64,000 nucleotides of DNA from Nerophis ophidion. Lineage: Eukaryota > Chordata > Actinopteri > Syngnathiformes > Syngnathidae. This document shows, piece after piece, positions 34,490 through 48,900 of this stretch. The position numbers and the translations under genes are program-made. The stretch lies in assembly GCF_033978795.1 (NCBI RefSeq), contig NC_084625.1, positions 35,346,234 to 35,410,233 on the forward strand, given 5' to 3'. Each line of letters opens with the position of its first letter. Within the stretch, counting starts at the first letter, position 1. Under the pieces are notes generated by a model, which was given only the letters and a program-made list of their open reading frames with translations, was not told the DNA's origin and searched no databases.

Positions 34490-35170
34490 TGTTATATGAT
34501 AATGTGTAGTATTACTTTTATATTTGTATTATGTAAACATAGATTGATATATGTATCATGTTAATATGGTATATTTTATTTAATACTCTTTAATTGATTT
34601 ATGATTAACAATATTTAAATAATTAGTTTTTAATTTATTTGTATAGTAGTCTAACATACTAATATATTGATTTATTACTCTAAATATTATATTTGTATAT
34701 GTATTTTACTTTTATTTAATTAGTGTACATATTATTTATTCCTATGTATGTGTATCATCAGTCAGCTCTAAAGTGTGTATTTATTTTCTCATTCATCATT
34801 TTGTTGGGGACGGCGTGCGTGGCAAAGTTGGGAGAGTGGCCGTGCCAGCAATCTGAGGGTTATTGGTTCAATCTCCACCTTCTACCATCCTAATCACATC
34901 CGTTGTGTCCTTGAGCAAGACACTTCAACCTTGCTCCTGATGGGATCTGGTTAGCGCCTTGCATGGCAGCTCCCGCCATCAGTGTGTGAATGGGTAAATG
35001 TGGAAATAGTGTCAAAGCGCTTTGGGCTCCTTAAAAAGGGGTAGAAAAGTGCTATACAAGTACAACCATTTACCATTTAATTTATCATACAAAATGTGTA
35101 TGCTCCAGTTTTTTAACATGTATTTGTTATTCTTTATTTAATTTGTATTCATCATTTTACTATAGTAAAC
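34490..35170 (+). repeat. AT-rich repeat, copy 2 of a duplicated segment
   Basis: Collinear with 22440-23000 by eye, once the S2 SINE at 34806-35082 is removed. Sequence past the Tc1 copy (36745-36840) continues the match. Confidence 0.5.
34806..35082 (+). mobile_element. SINE family S2, plus orientation
   Basis: GGGGACGGCGTGCGTGGC start, TTGGTTCAATCTCCACC box, AAGACACTTCAACCTTGCTC, GTCAAAGCGCTTTGGG and a 3' end GCTATACAAGTACAACC. Confidence 0.85.
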
Positions 35171-35183
35171 GTAATTTGTACTA

Positions 35184-36742
35184 CAAACCCTGTTTCCATA
35201 TGAGTTGGGGAAATTGGGTTGGATGTAAATATAAACGGAATACAATGATTTGCAAATCCTTTTCAACCCATATTGAATTGAATGCACTACAAAGACAAGA
35301 TATTTGCTGTTCAAACTCATAAAACATTTTTTTTTTTTGCAAATAATAATTAACTTAGAGTTTCATGGCCACAACACGTGCCAAAATAGTTGGGAAAGGG
35401 CATGTTCACCACTGTGTTACATCACATTTTCTTTTAACAACACTCAATAAACGTTCAGGAACTGAGAAAACTAATTGTTGAAGCTTTGAAAGTGGAATTC
35501 TTTCCCTTTCTTGTTTTATGTAGAGCTTCAGTCGTTCAACAGTCCTGGGTTTCCGCTATCGTATTTTACGCTTCATAATGTGCCAAACATTTTCGATGGG
35601 AGACATGTCTGGACTGCAGGCAGGCCAGGAAAGTACCCGCACGCTTTTACTACGAAGCCACACTGTTGTATCACGTGGCTTGGCCTTGTCTTGCTGAAAT
35701 AAGCAGGGGCGTCCATGATAAGGTTGCTTGGATGACAACATATGTTGCTCCAAAACCTGTATGTACCATTCAGCAATAATGGTTCCTTCCAGATGTGTAA
35801 GCTACCCATGCCTTGGGCACTAATACACCCCCATACCATCACAGATGCTGGCTTTTGAAATTTGCGCCTATAATAATCCGGATGGTTATTTTCCTCTTTG
35901 TTCCGGAGGACACTACGTCCACAGTTTCCAACTATAATTTGAAATGTGGACTCGTCAGGCCACAGAACACTTTACCACTTTGCATCAGTCCATCTTAGAT
36001 GAGCTCGGGCACAGCGAAGCCGGCGAAGTTCCTGGGTGTTGTTGATAAATGGCTTTCGCTTTGCATAGTAGAGTTTTAACTTGCACTTACAGATTTAGCG
36101 ACCAATTGTAGTTACTGACGGTGGTTTTATGAAATGTTCCTGAACCCAAGTGGTGATATCCTTTACACACTGATGTTGGTTTTTGATGCAGTACCGCCCG
36201 AGGGATCAAAGGTCCTTAATATCATCGCTTTCGTGCAGGGATTTCTCCAGATTCTCTGAACCTTTTGATGATTTTACAGACAGTAGATCGTAAATTCCCT
36301 AAATTCCTTGCAATAGCTCGTTGAGAAATGTTGTTTTAAAACTGTTCGACAATTTGCTTACAAATTGGTGACCCTCGCCCCATCCTTGTTTGTGAATTGC
36401 TTAGCATTTCATGGAAGCTGCTTTTATACCCAATCATGGCACCCACCTGTTCCCAATTAGCCTGCACACCTGTGGAATTTTCCAAATAAGTGTTTGATGA
36501 GCATTTCTCAACTTTATCAGTATTTATTGCCACCTTTCCCAACTTTTTTGTCACTCGTTGCTGGCATCAAATTCTAAAGGTAAGGATTATTTGCAAAAAA
36601 AAGTTTATCAGTTTTAACTTCAAATATGTTGTCTTTGTAGCTTATTCAACTGAATATGGGTTTAAAATGATTTGCAAATCATTGTATTCCGTTTATATTT
36701 ACATCTAACACAATTTCCCAACTCATATGGAAACGGGGTTTG
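35184..36742 (-). mobile_element. Tc1-like transposon, family 1, copy C (minus)
   Basis: Inverted ends CAAACCCTGTTTCCATATGA and TCATATGGAAACGGGGTTTG are flanked by TA at 35182-35183 and 36743-36744. It is oriented opposite to copies B and D. Transposase is broken. Confidence 0.92.
35556..35842 (-). pseudogene. Tc1-type transposase remnant (family 1, copy C)
   Basis: MMVWGCISAQGMGSLHIW in one frame, and CLFQQDKAKPRDTTVWL and WPACSPDMSPIENVWHIMK in another. A frameshift near 35750-35780 separates them, and the catalytic DN pair reads DK. Inactive. Confidence 0.85.
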
Positions 36743-36744
36743 TA

Positions 36745-38375
<1,631 letters not shown>

Positions 38376-38377
38376 AC

Positions 38378-39928
38378 AAACCCCGTTTCCATATGAGTTG
38401 GGAAATTGTGTTAGATGTAAATATAAACGGAATACAATGATTTGCAAATCATTTTCAACCCATATTCAGTTGAATATGCTACAAAGACAACATATTTGAT
38501 GTTCAAACTGATAAACATTTTTTTTTTTTTTGCAAATAATCATTAACTTTAGAATTTTATCTCCGCAACACATGACAAAGAAGTTGGGAAAGGTGGCAAT
38601 AAATACTGATAAAGTTAAAGAATGCTCATCAAACACCTATATGGAACATCCAACAGGTGTGCAGGCTAATTGGGAACAGGTGGGTGCCATGATTGGGTAT
38701 AAAAGCAGCTTCCACAAAATGCTAAGTCATTCACAAACAAGGATGGGGTGAGGGTCACCACTTTGTAAGCAAATTGTTGAACAGTTTTAGAACAACATTT
38801 CTCAACGAGCTATTGCAATGAATTTAGGGATTTTACCATCTACGGTCCGTAAAATCATCAAAAAGTTCAGAGAATCGGGAGAAATCACTGCACGTAAGCG
38901 ATGATATTACGGACTTTTGATCCCTCAGGCGGTACTGCATCAAACGCCGACATCAGTGTGTAAAGGATATCACCACATGGGCTCAGGAACACTTCATAAA
39001 ACCACTGTCAGTAACTACAGATGGTCGCTACATCTTTAAGTGAACGTTAAAACTCTACTATGCAAAGCCAAACCCATTTATCAACAATATCCTGACACGC
39101 CGCCGGCTTGGCTGGGCCCGAGCTCACCTAAGATGGACTGATGCAAAGTGGAAAGGTGTTCTGTGGTCTGATGAGTCCACATTTCAAATTATATTTGGAA
39201 ACAGAGGATGTGGTGTCCTCAAGAACAAAGAGGAAAATAACCATTCGGATTGTTATAGGCGCAAAGTTCAAAAGCCAGCATCTGTGATGGTATGGGGGGT
39301 GTATTAGTGCCCAAGTCATGAGTAACTTACACATCTGTGAACCCACTATTAATGCTGAAAGGTCCATACAGGTTTTGGAGCAACATATGTTGTCATCCAA
39401 GCAACGTTATCATGGACGCCACTGCTTATTTCACCAAGTCAAGTGTTACAACAGAGTGGCTTCGTAAAACAAGAGTGCGGGTACTTTCCTGGCCCGCCTG
39501 CAGTCCAGACCTGTCTCCCATCGAAAATGTGTGGTGCATTATGAAGCGTAAAATACGACAGTGGAGACCCCGTACTGCTGAACGACTGAAGCTCTACATA
39601 AAACAAGAATGGGAAAGAATTTCACTTTCAAAGCTTCAACAGTTAGTTTCCTCAGTTCCCAAACGTTTGAGTGTTGTTCAAAGAAAAGGTGATGTAACAC
39701 AGTAGTGAACATGCCCTTTCCCAACTACTTTGGCACGTGTTGCAGCCATGAAACTCTAAGTCAATTATTATTTGCAAAAAAAAATAAAGTTCATGAGTTT
39801 GAATATGAAATAACTTGTCTTTGTAGTGCATTCAATTGAATATGGGTTGAAAGGGATTTGCAAATCATTGTATTCCGTTCATATTTACATCTAACACAAT
39901 TTCCTAACTCATATGGAAACGGGGTTTG
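38378..39928 (+). mobile_element. Tc1-like transposon, family 1, copy D
   Basis: Best-preserved ends: CAAACCCCGTTTCCATATGA and TCATATGGAAACGGGGTTTG, flanked by TA at 38376-38377 and 39929-39930. The inverted repeats are about 200 bp. Confidence 0.94.
39337..39705 (+). pseudogene. Tc1-type transposase remnant (family 1, copy D)
   Basis: C-terminal part with WPACSPDLSPIENVWCIMK and a C-terminal tail ending QRKGDVTQ. The QQDNAKPH segment (second catalytic Asp) is deleted: the sequence passes from FTK straight to SSVTTEWL. Upstream regions contain stops and a frameshift in the poly-G at 39293-39299. Inactive. Confidence 0.85.
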
Positions 39929-40149
39929 TAGATGATTTGTTTATTTTCTTCATTCACTATATGAGTAGGAACCAATGCCATTGCTGGTATACGAGAGAGA
40001 TCCGCCCCTCTCGCGGGGTTAGATTGAGCTCGGGCTGTCAAAGTGTTTAGCTTGGCGAGTTGAAGTAAACCAAGGAGCGGTGGCTGACAAGTGAGAGTGT
40101 CTAAATCTTTTTGGCGGTTGTGCATAAACTGTTTTGTGACTGGATCGAG

Positions 40150-41296
40150 ATGGAAGGGGTTAGTGACGGAATGTATGAGGAAAGTATGGACATGAATAGG
40201 ACTAGAGAGGAGAGAGGAAAGAAGGGAAGAGGAAGGATCGAAGAAAAGTCGATTGCTAAAACAGTGCACGAAGACAAAGAAGAGGTAGATAAGAAGAAAA
40301 AGGTTACGGTAGATAATTACAAGATCGTTTATACATTTAAATCAAGTCAAGATATGAATGACATTAGTTTGATGACACTGGTTAAGGGGTTAAAGATCTG
40401 TGGAGATAGCGAAGGTGCGCATGCAAGAACGGCTTTTGATTAAATGCAAAAGTGGAGAGCAGAAGAACAAAGCAATTCCTTTTTTGCAAAAACTGCAACA
40501 AGATAATAAAGGAAAAAATCGAAGTGGGAGAATGAAAGTGGGCAAGAGGAGTCGTGGCAGGAATCCTAAGAGGAGAAAATTTAGCTGATTTGAAAAGAGA
40601 AATAAAAGGGGGAACTGTCACAATGATGAAAAGAATGATGGCATTTAGGAACGGTGAAAAGACTGAGAGCAAATCTGTGCTAATACAGTTTGCAGAGGAA
40701 GTACTCCCAGTAAGAATAATGATTGGTATTTAAGCTTCTACATTAGAGCTTACGTGCCACCCCCAGTACGATGTTTCAAGTGCCAATGCTATGAGCACAT
40801 AGCTAGTGTGTGTCATGCTAAAATGAGATGTGGAAGGTTTGGAGGGGAGCATGAGTATGGACAATGTGGAAGTCATGAACAGGTCAAGTGTTGTAACTTT
40901 GGCGGGAATCACGCAGCAACGTATGGGGGTTGCATCATAAGGAAACAGGCAATAGAAGTACAGCAAATCAGAGTTGAAAGAAATATTATATACACAGAGG
41001 CAGTTAAAGTAAGAAATCAAGAAAGTGCAGAACAGGACAGAAGTGAGAATAGTTTAAGAAATAAAAAACAAGAGGCAGCAAATTCAGGAATTTTCATGGA
41101 CAAACTAGTTGAATTCCTGGCTTACGTAATAAACTGTACAGAACAGGCTAGAAATAAGACTGAGAAGATCAAAACAATTGTCAAAGCAGCAGCAAAGTTT
41201 TTAAATTTAAAAGAACTATCTTGGGAACAGGTGCATGGTGAACTACAGGGAGTAGACGAGGCGGCGTCATGTGACCACAATCCAACCCCATGTTAA
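40150..41296 (+). pseudogene. LINE ORF1 remnant with CCHC knuckles
   Basis: A Lys/Glu-rich N-terminal part (MEGVSDGMYEESMDMN onward, to about 40443) is followed by frame breaks and a C-terminal part (40754-41296). The latter has CFKCQCYEHIASVC, a perfect CX2CX4HX4C knuckle, and two more knuckles in which one Cys is Phe (CGRFGGEHEYGQC; CCNFGGNHAATYGGC). Such triple-knuckle ORF1 proteins occur in I-group LINEs. Inactive. Confidence 0.75.
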
Positions 41297-41298
41297 TT

Positions 41299-43850
41299 GT
41301 TCAGTGGAATCCCAGAAGTTTGAAAGCAAACGGACAGGAATTATAGGGAAATATTAATAATATGACAACCAAACCACATATAATCTGTATTCAAGAAACA
41401 TGGCTGAAGCTAAAACTAAACTTTATAATAAAAGGATGTATAACGATACGTAAAGATAGGAATGATGGGCAAGGAGGAGGATGTGCCATATTTATTAAAG
41501 AAGACATGCATTATACAATATTAAAAGTAAAACAAGAACTAGAGATAGTAGGAGTAGAAATATGCAATAATAAAGAAAGATACAAAGTGCTAAACTTCTA
41601 TAATCCTTGCAAGAAATGAGAAATTCATCAACTAGAAAAAATAATCGAGGACTGGAGTGGCAATATCATTTGATGTGGTGACTTTAATGCACATAGCACA
41701 ATGTGGGGTGAAAGGAATGACTGGAGTGGGGAAACATTGGAAGCATTTTTGGAGGAAAAAGAACTGGTGTGTGTGAATGATGGGTCGGGAACAAGGTTAG
41801 ATGTAGTCACCCGTAAAGGAACAGCAATAGATTTAACACTAGTCTCACAAAGGTGAGCAGGAAAGGTGGAGTGGGAAGTAAATAAATATAGTATATAGGA
41901 AGTGATCACTACCCAATATTCATTCACATAAACATAAATCAAAGGACAGAAAGCACTAGGATAGAAGGAAGATGGAAGTATAGTCATGGTCACTGGGGAC
42001 AGTTTAGGGAAATTACTGACATAACATTAAAGGAAGTAGATATAAATTAAGATATTGAACAATTAAATACAGATATTACAAAGTGCATTATGGAAGAAGT
42101 CAAACAGAGCATACCAAGGAGTAGAATAGGGAGAAGAAGGAAGATAGTGCCGTGGTGGACACAAGAGTGCACATATGCAATACAAGAACGGAATAGAGCA
42201 TTTAGAATATTGAGAAGAACACATCATTTCCAAGATTTGATCCGATATAAAAGGCACCAAGCTAGAGTAAGGTATGTTATTAAAAAAACAAGAAAACACT
42301 ATTAGAGAACTCTTTGTGAAACACTAAATAGAACTACTCCTTTAGGCCAAGTGTGAGGAATTATCAAGAGAATGTCAGGGATCAGAAAAGAACATACAAA
42401 TCATGTGATGAAAGATGGAACACTGTGTGTGGTAGAAAATAAAGAAAAAGCTGAACTTTTAGCAAAAACATTTGTTAAAGTGCACAGTAATCATGACTTG
42501 AGAAATGTAGAAAAACAAAAGAGAGAGGAAACAAATATTGTAAATATCGGGGAAATGATGGAAGACAATGACAATAGCTTTACCAACACTATGGATATGA
42601 CTTTTTCTTTGGATGGAATGGTTCGAATTTTGAAAAAGGTTAAAAATACGACACCAGGGAAAGCCCTGGTGAGTTATCAAATGATCAAAACTTAGGTAGC
42701 ATCGGCAAATAAGTGGTTTTGAAATTATATAACAGGATATATGAAGAAGGAAAACAGATGTAATAATTCCAATATGCAATCCAGGGAAAGACCCGGAAGA
42801 GGCAGGAAATTATAGGCCGATAGCATTGACCTCAAATTTGGGCAAAGTAATGGAAAAAATTATTAATGAAAGACTAGTATATTATTTTGAGTCCAAAAAA
42901 TAATAAAAAAAACTACCAAAGTGGTTTTCGCAAAGCAAGAGGCACAAATGACCCAGCAGTGCAGCTGGAAGAGGAAATTAGAAAGGGACAAATGAATAAA
43001 GACAGTATAAATGCTATATTTTTTTGACAGAGAGAAAGCCTATGATATGTTGTGGAAACAGGGGTTGCTTGTGAAACTAAATAAGAGGGAGAATGTACAG
43101 ATGGATAAAAGACTTCTTAACAAGTAGAACATTATTAGTAAAAATAGAGAATGAATTTAGCAGAGAATATGAAGTGGAAAATGGGACCCCGCAAGGGAGT
43201 ATAATAAGTCCAGTACTATTTTCCATCATGATAAATGAATTTTTAGTGAAGTGGAAGGGTTAGTGGAGGTGGCACTGTTTGCTGATGATGGAGTGATGTG
43301 GAAGAGAGGTAGAAATACAAAACACATAGAAAAGAAGATTCAAAAAGGGGTAAATAATGTTCAAGACTGGGGAACGGCTTGGGGTTTAAGATTCTCTGTT
43401 GGGAAGACAAAAGTAATACATTTTACACAGAAGAAAGTACAAAACAAACTCCAAACAAAACACCATGGAGAAAATATAGAAGAGGTACAAGTATTTAAAT
43501 ATTTAGGAATATGGTTTGATAAAAATATTAACTGGTCAACCCACATCAGCGAAATAGTGGAGAAAGGTTTTAAATATAATGAGGGCTTTGAGGGGTGAAG
43601 ATTGGGGGGCTGATAGGTTGACATTGAAAACAATATATATCACTTTAATTCGATCTGTTATTGATTACGGTTGCATTATTTACCAATCTGCTTCAAAAAC
43701 ATTACTTGGGAAAATAGACAGGATCCAGTCGCAGGCTTTAAGGTTATGTTGTGGAGCTACTATATCAACCCCAGTTGTAGCATTACAAATAGAAATTAAC
43801 ATACTACAGGACTGTGTGATTCTTGCCATCAGATAGAAAGCGTTGGCCAT
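41299..43850 (+). pseudogene. LINE ORF2 remnant: endonuclease and reverse transcriptase
   Basis: Endonuclease start with PHIICIQETWLK (41362-41619 frame). A CGDFNAHS-like stretch follows at about 41675-41695, where its Cys codon is preceded by a TGA. RT pieces: PIALTSNLGKVMEKIINERL (about 42816-42870), ENGTPQGSIISPVLF (43178-43220) and LFADDGVMWKRG (43278-43310). Many frameshifts and stops. Inactive. Confidence 0.8.
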
Positions 43851-43998
43851 TTTTTAATAAATTGTAGGAAAAACAATAGAGAACGGGAAATACTGGAAAG
43901 TTGGCGAAAGAAAATATGAAGTTAGTAGTGGAAGATATATTAGGATTGAATTCAGAACAGGATATAAAGCAATATACACATATTTAAAAAACACTGGG

Positions 43999-44380
43999 GC
44001 TTCACGGTGGCAGAGGGGTTAGTGCGTCTGCCTCACAATACAAAGGTCCTGCAGTCCTGGGTTCAAATCCAGGCTCGGGATCTTTCTGTGTGGAGTTTGC
44101 ATGTTCTCCCCGTGAATGCGTGGGTTCCCTCCGGGTACTCCGGCTTCCTCCCACCTCCAAAGACATGCACCTGGGGATAGGTTGATTGGCAACACTAAAT
44201 TGGCCCTAGTGTGTGAATGTGAGTGTGAATGTTGTCTGTCTATCTGTGTTGGCCCTGCGATGAGGTGGCGACTTGTCCAGGGTGTACCCCGCCTTCCGCC
44301 CGATTGTAGCTGAGATAGGCGCCAGCGCCCCCCGCGACCCCGAAAGGGAATAAGCGGTAGAAAATGGATGGATGGATGGA
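43999..44380 (+). mobile_element. SINE S1, full-length reference copy
   Basis: 382 bp with a perfect 14-bp target duplication TAAAAAACACTGGG (43985-43998 and 44381-44394). The head resembles a tRNA gene with an A-box-like GTGGCAGAGGGG and a B-box GGTTCAAATCC (44060-44070), the Pol III internal promoter. The tail is (ATGG)n. Inserted in the I/Nimb-like LINE. Confidence 0.95.
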
Positions 44381-44419
44381 TAAAAAACACTGGGTTAAAT
44401 AAAAGAATATAGAGTAGGG

Positions 44420-45285
44420 CAGTGTTTTTCAACCACTGTGCCACGGCACATTAGTGTGCCGTGAGGTACAGTCTGGTGTGCCATGGGAGATTATGTAATT
44501 TCACCTATTTGGTTTAAAATATTTTTTTTGCAAACCAGTAATTATAGTCTGCAAATGATGTGTTGTTGTTGAGTGTCGGTGCAGAGTAACCGTGTAATAC
44601 ACTTCCATATCAGCAGGTGGCAGCCGGTAGCTAATTGCTTTGTAGACATCGGAAACAGCGGGAGGCAGTGTGAAGGTATAAAGGTGTCTAATGCTTGAAT
44701 CAAATAATAAACAAAAGGTGACTGCCTCTAAGAAAAGGCATTGAAGCTTAGGGAAGGCTATGCAGAACAAAACTACAACTGAACTGGTTACAAAGTAAAC
44801 AAAAACAGAATGCTGGACAACAGCAAAGACTTACTGTGGACGTACAATGTACATCCATACATGACATGACAATCAACAATGTCCCCACAAAAAAAGGATA
44901 AAAACTGAAATATTCTTGATTGCTTAAACAAAGTAAATGCGGCAAATATCGCTCAAAGGAAGACATGAAACTGCTACAGGAGAATACCCAAAAACGAGAA
45001 ACAGCCACCAAAATAGGAGTGCAAGACAAGAAGTAAAACACTACACACAGGAAAACAGCAAAAAACTCCAAATAAGTCAGCGGGTGATGTGACCCGTGGT
45101 GACATACACCTACTTTGAGACAAGACCTATATGGATGCATGCTTGGTTAATATTCAACAATTGCGACAACGACTTTTTGCTGTCAAATGAGTTTCATTTT
45201 TTAATGATTTCTGTTGGTGGTGTGCCTCCAGATTTTTGTCAACGCAAAAAATGTGCCTTGGCTCAAAGAAGGTTGAAAAACACTG
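44420..45285 (+). mobile_element. hAT-like non-autonomous element, family D
   Basis: Inverted ends CAGTGTTTTTCAACC and GGTTGAAAAACACTG with a perfect 8-bp target duplication GAGTAGGG (44412-44419 and 45286-45293). No transposase recognised. It is inserted near the 3' end of the LINE. Confidence 0.9.
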
Positions 45286-45381
45286 GAGTAGGGATCCATC
45301 TCGGTCCACACTCCAGTAGGTATCGGTAATGCACACCAGAAGGTTGCTTGCCAACCGCCATAAAAACAGAAGAAGAAGATT

Positions 45382-45499
45382 GCTGGTATATTGGAGCACC
45401 ACGGAAGATTTTAGCAGTCGTACGGTGTCAGAATATTACTTCCGGTTCCGGTTGTTGAAGTTAAAGCACTGTAGCCGCACCACGGTCTTCAGACGAGTG
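45382..45499 (+). promoter_or_regulatory. eloc: Likely eloc promoter and non-coding first exon
   Basis: Tandem ETS-type sites ACTTCCGGTTCCGG at 45438-45451 are typical of housekeeping promoters. A possible donor GAGTG|GTAAGA ends a first exon at 45499. The transcription start cannot be fixed from sequence. The region starts right after the GAA tail of a LINE. Confidence 0.5.
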
Positions 45500-45944
45500 G
45501 TAAGAACTAAGAACGCTCCCTGCGCTTTTCCTTCTTTATTGGGGTAATTTGTGTGCATAGCGAGGATTTTGTCGTCTGTGCTTTGAATACTAATTTCCAA
45601 ACGTTGTATTAAAGGACGAGAAACGCGACGTTAGCTTGGTAGCAATGTAGCACGAGCCAAGATAAACTCGAACTGCCTGATTATTTTGTGTGTATTTAGA
45701 CAAATGTCCCCGCGTGGGTTAGTTTTAAGTAATTATTTAAGCTAACAAATGTAATACACGCCGTTTCGTTACCTACCGTGGGTTAGTGTGAAGCACTGAT
45801 TATGAATTCATTTTAAGGGCCTATTTAACGGAATGAGCATCTCAGCGCGGTCACCACCATTCTAATTTACACAGCTGAATTACTAACCAATACTGCTAAC
45901 TTGAGATTGTATACTAGTTTCTGATGATTGTATTTTTTAATTAG

Positions 45945-45969
45945 GAACAGAAAAACTGCATCAAAATGG
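45945..45969 (+). CDS. eloc: eloc exon carrying the start codon
   Basis: 25-nt exon between acceptor TTTTTTAATTAG and donor ATGG|GTGAGT. Only ATG plus one base (45966-45969) is coding. Confidence 0.85.
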
Positions 45970-48900
45970 GTGAGTAATCAAGTCTTTTATTACTGACATG
46001 TGGCAGCACATTGTGACCATTACCTTGTGTAACAGATGGTGAAGAAAGGACCTATGGTGGCTGTGAAGGACCTGAAGCCATGTATGTGAAGTTGATTTCT
46101 TCAGATGGCCATGAGTTCATTGTGAAAAGAGAACACGCTCTGACATCCGGGACTATCAAGGCTATGCTGAGTGGTCCAGGTAAGTTGTTCAGACCACGTA
46201 TTCTCTCTGTAAACCTTGTTTGTTTAACGCTAGCAACTCTTTTTTTCTAATGAAAATAGCAGCAGAAATGAAAAATAACAGATTTTTCACTTTCCTTCTC
46301 TTGTCAGGATAACTTGCCTAAAAATGTCGATTCAAGCTTGTGACAATAATTGCTCCTCATAGCTTACTCTCAATAGGACCAAACCTAACCCTCATATTGC
46401 AGTGTGTAATTTGTTGCAATATCAAATTTGCTGACTGACAGATTGGCGCAGCGCCAGGCTTTATCTTAAAGAAGAACTGCATTTTTTGGAATTTTGTCTA
46501 ATCTCCCCGTGACTGCATGGGTTCCCTTCGAGTACTCCGGCTTCCTCCCAGCCCCAAAGACATGCACCTGGGGATAGGTTGATTGGCAACACTAAATTGG
46601 CCCTAGTGTGTGAATGTTGTCTGTCTATCTGTGATGGCCCTGTGATGAGGTGGCGACTTGTTCAGGGAGTAGCCCGCCTTCCCACCAAATGCAGCTGAGA
46701 TCCCGACCGGGACAAGCAGTAGTGTTCACAATCATTATGAGAGACAAAACGGATGGATTTTTATTAATGCATGCTAAATATTAAATACATTTGATCAGTG
46801 TCATAACAGTTGTGATCAAAATTATTCAACGCCCACACAATTTTGGTGTTTTAGCAAGTTGGAAATTTATTCTGTATTTTGTTTGTAGTCATATTAAAGA
46901 TGTGTCAAATAGAAAAATGCAACTTAAATTGTAACACTGTATTTTACAAAATACCAAAAAGGGACATTTTTCTTAATATCTCATTGACAAAATTATTCAA
47001 CTCCCTAGTTACATGCATCTTTATTACTTAGTAGAACACCCTTTGGCAGTAATTACATCCTTCAAACGTGACACATAACCGGACACAAGCTTCTTGCAAC
47101 GATCTAAAGGTATTTTAGCCCATTCCTCTTGGGCAAAGGCCTCCAGTTCATTCATATTCTTGGGCTTGCGTGCTGCAACTGCCTTCTTCAAATCCCATCA
47201 CAGGTTTTCTATAGGATTTAGGTCTGGCGACTGTGAAGGCCACTCCAGAGTCTTCCAGCCCTTCTTCTGCAACCACTCTTGATTTGGAGGTATGCTTGGG
47301 ATCGTTGTCCTGTTGGAAGGTCCGTCTCCCAAGCCTCAGCTTCGTCACTGACTTCATGACATTTGCAGCTAATATATCCTGGTTGGAAATAGAATTCATA
47401 ATGCCTTGAACGCGCTGGAGATTCCCGGTACCTGAGGCAGAGAAACAGCCCCAGAGCATGATTGACCCCCCACCATGCTTAACAGTAGGCAAGGTGTTCT
47501 TCTCTTTGTAAGCTTCATTTTTTTCTCCTCCAGACATAATGTTGATTCATAGGCCCAAAGAGTTCAAGTTTAGTCTCGTCACTCCATAGAACAGTTTCCC
47601 AAAACCTTTGGGGTTTGTCCAGATGATTTTTGGCATCCTGGAATCTATTTTGCTTGTGCCTGGTAGTCAGAAGTGGGGTGCGCCTGGAAGTTCTGGCATG
47701 GAGGCCTTCATCTCGTAGTGCGCGCCTTATTGTCTGGGACGAAACCTGTATTCCCCCCTCTGCAATGTCCTGTTGTAGTTCCTCAGCTGTTACCCGGGGG
47801 GTTTTCACCACTGTACGCTTCAAATACCGGACAGCAGTTGCACACAGCATCCTCTTTCTACCACGCCCAGGTAGTGTTTCCACTGTGCCTTTAGCTTTAA
47901 ACTTGCAAATTATGCTCCCAACTGTGTTGTCTCTTGGAATGTGTAATGTCTTTGCTATGTTCTTATATCCTTTCTTATGAAGAGAAATTACCTCCTCTCT
48001 CGACTTCTTTGACCACTCCCTGGACTTCACCATGTTGCAAATACACCATTGACCATCTACAAGAAGCTGAGCGTCAGTCTCTTTCAGTTTAATTGTTGCT
48101 CGTTATGGTTCTAATCACATCTACAGGTGTTTTCAACACCTGATTGAAAAGACCTTATTCAAATTCTGTTCTTAAGAGTTATGATCTTCAAGGGGTTGAA
48201 TAATTTTGTCAATGAGATATTAAGAGAAATGACACTGTTTGGTATGTTACAAAATATAATGTTGTAATTCAAGTTGCATTTGTCTATTTAATGCATCTTT
48301 ATTTGATATGACTATAAACAAAATACGGAATAAATGTCCAACTTGCTAAAACACCAAAATTATGTGGGGGTTGAATAATTTTGATCACAACTGTAGCTCT
48401 GTTGTAACTGGACTTTTATTTACGTTTATTCAATATTTATAATGAATTTTAAAAAATCACGTCTTTCATAATGATTGTAAACAATAGACAACATTCCAAA
48501 AAAGTGCAGTTCCCCCTTTTAGGATGTGTAGTAAAGCCGGAAGTACAGAGCAGGGTAGCTGTGTGTATACGCAGTGCAAGCTCATCTAGGTACATAATTA
48601 ATTTTCTTCGTATTTGGTGTTAAGAACCTGGCTCTCTGTCATAACAATTAAAAAAAAAAAAAAGTTTAATTTGCATCTTTGGGCACCATTTACACATTTT
48701 AAAAGGCCATGCGACTAAATTGTGGTTACTAAAGCAGCTGTAGTGGTACGTTGTATTTCAGAACCAAAAAACTAAAGTAAAAACTGGCTTTGCTAACTAT
48801 AAAACCTGCAAAATTTGATTTACGAAATGTTTGCTACTTAAAAGTTTAGGTTCCATCTTATTCAACATCAAGTTTACTACAAAATAATCATTTTACTTGT

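Larger units (their letters stand above)
39990..45381 (+). mobile_element. I/Nimb-like LINE, decayed, with SINE and hAT insertions
   Basis: 5' UTR-like sequence from about 39990, ORF1 remnant 40140-41296, endonuclease and RT remnants 41300-43850. Then come a SINE (43999-44380), a hAT-like element (44420-45285) and the LINE 3' end (GGTAATGCACACC, GCCAACCGCCATAAAA) finishing in a GAA tail at about 45369-45381. The 5' limit is approximate. Confidence 0.75.
46469..48518 (+). mobile_element. MITE family C, copy 2, carrying a SINE fragment and a Tc1-like element
   Basis: Inverted ends AAGAAGAACTGCA and TGCAGTTCCCCCTT with a TTA target duplication at 46466-46468 and 48519-48521. Inner GTTCACAATCATTATGAGAG matches the copy at 11621. 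Insertions: S1 fragment 46501-46722 and Tc1-like family 3 at 46807-48393. Confidence 0.78.

Noticed and set aside
43999..44080. tRNA gene
   Set aside because: The A- and B-box-like motifs belong to the head of SINE S1; the sequence does not fold as a complete tRNA and is repeated with the SINE body throughout the window.
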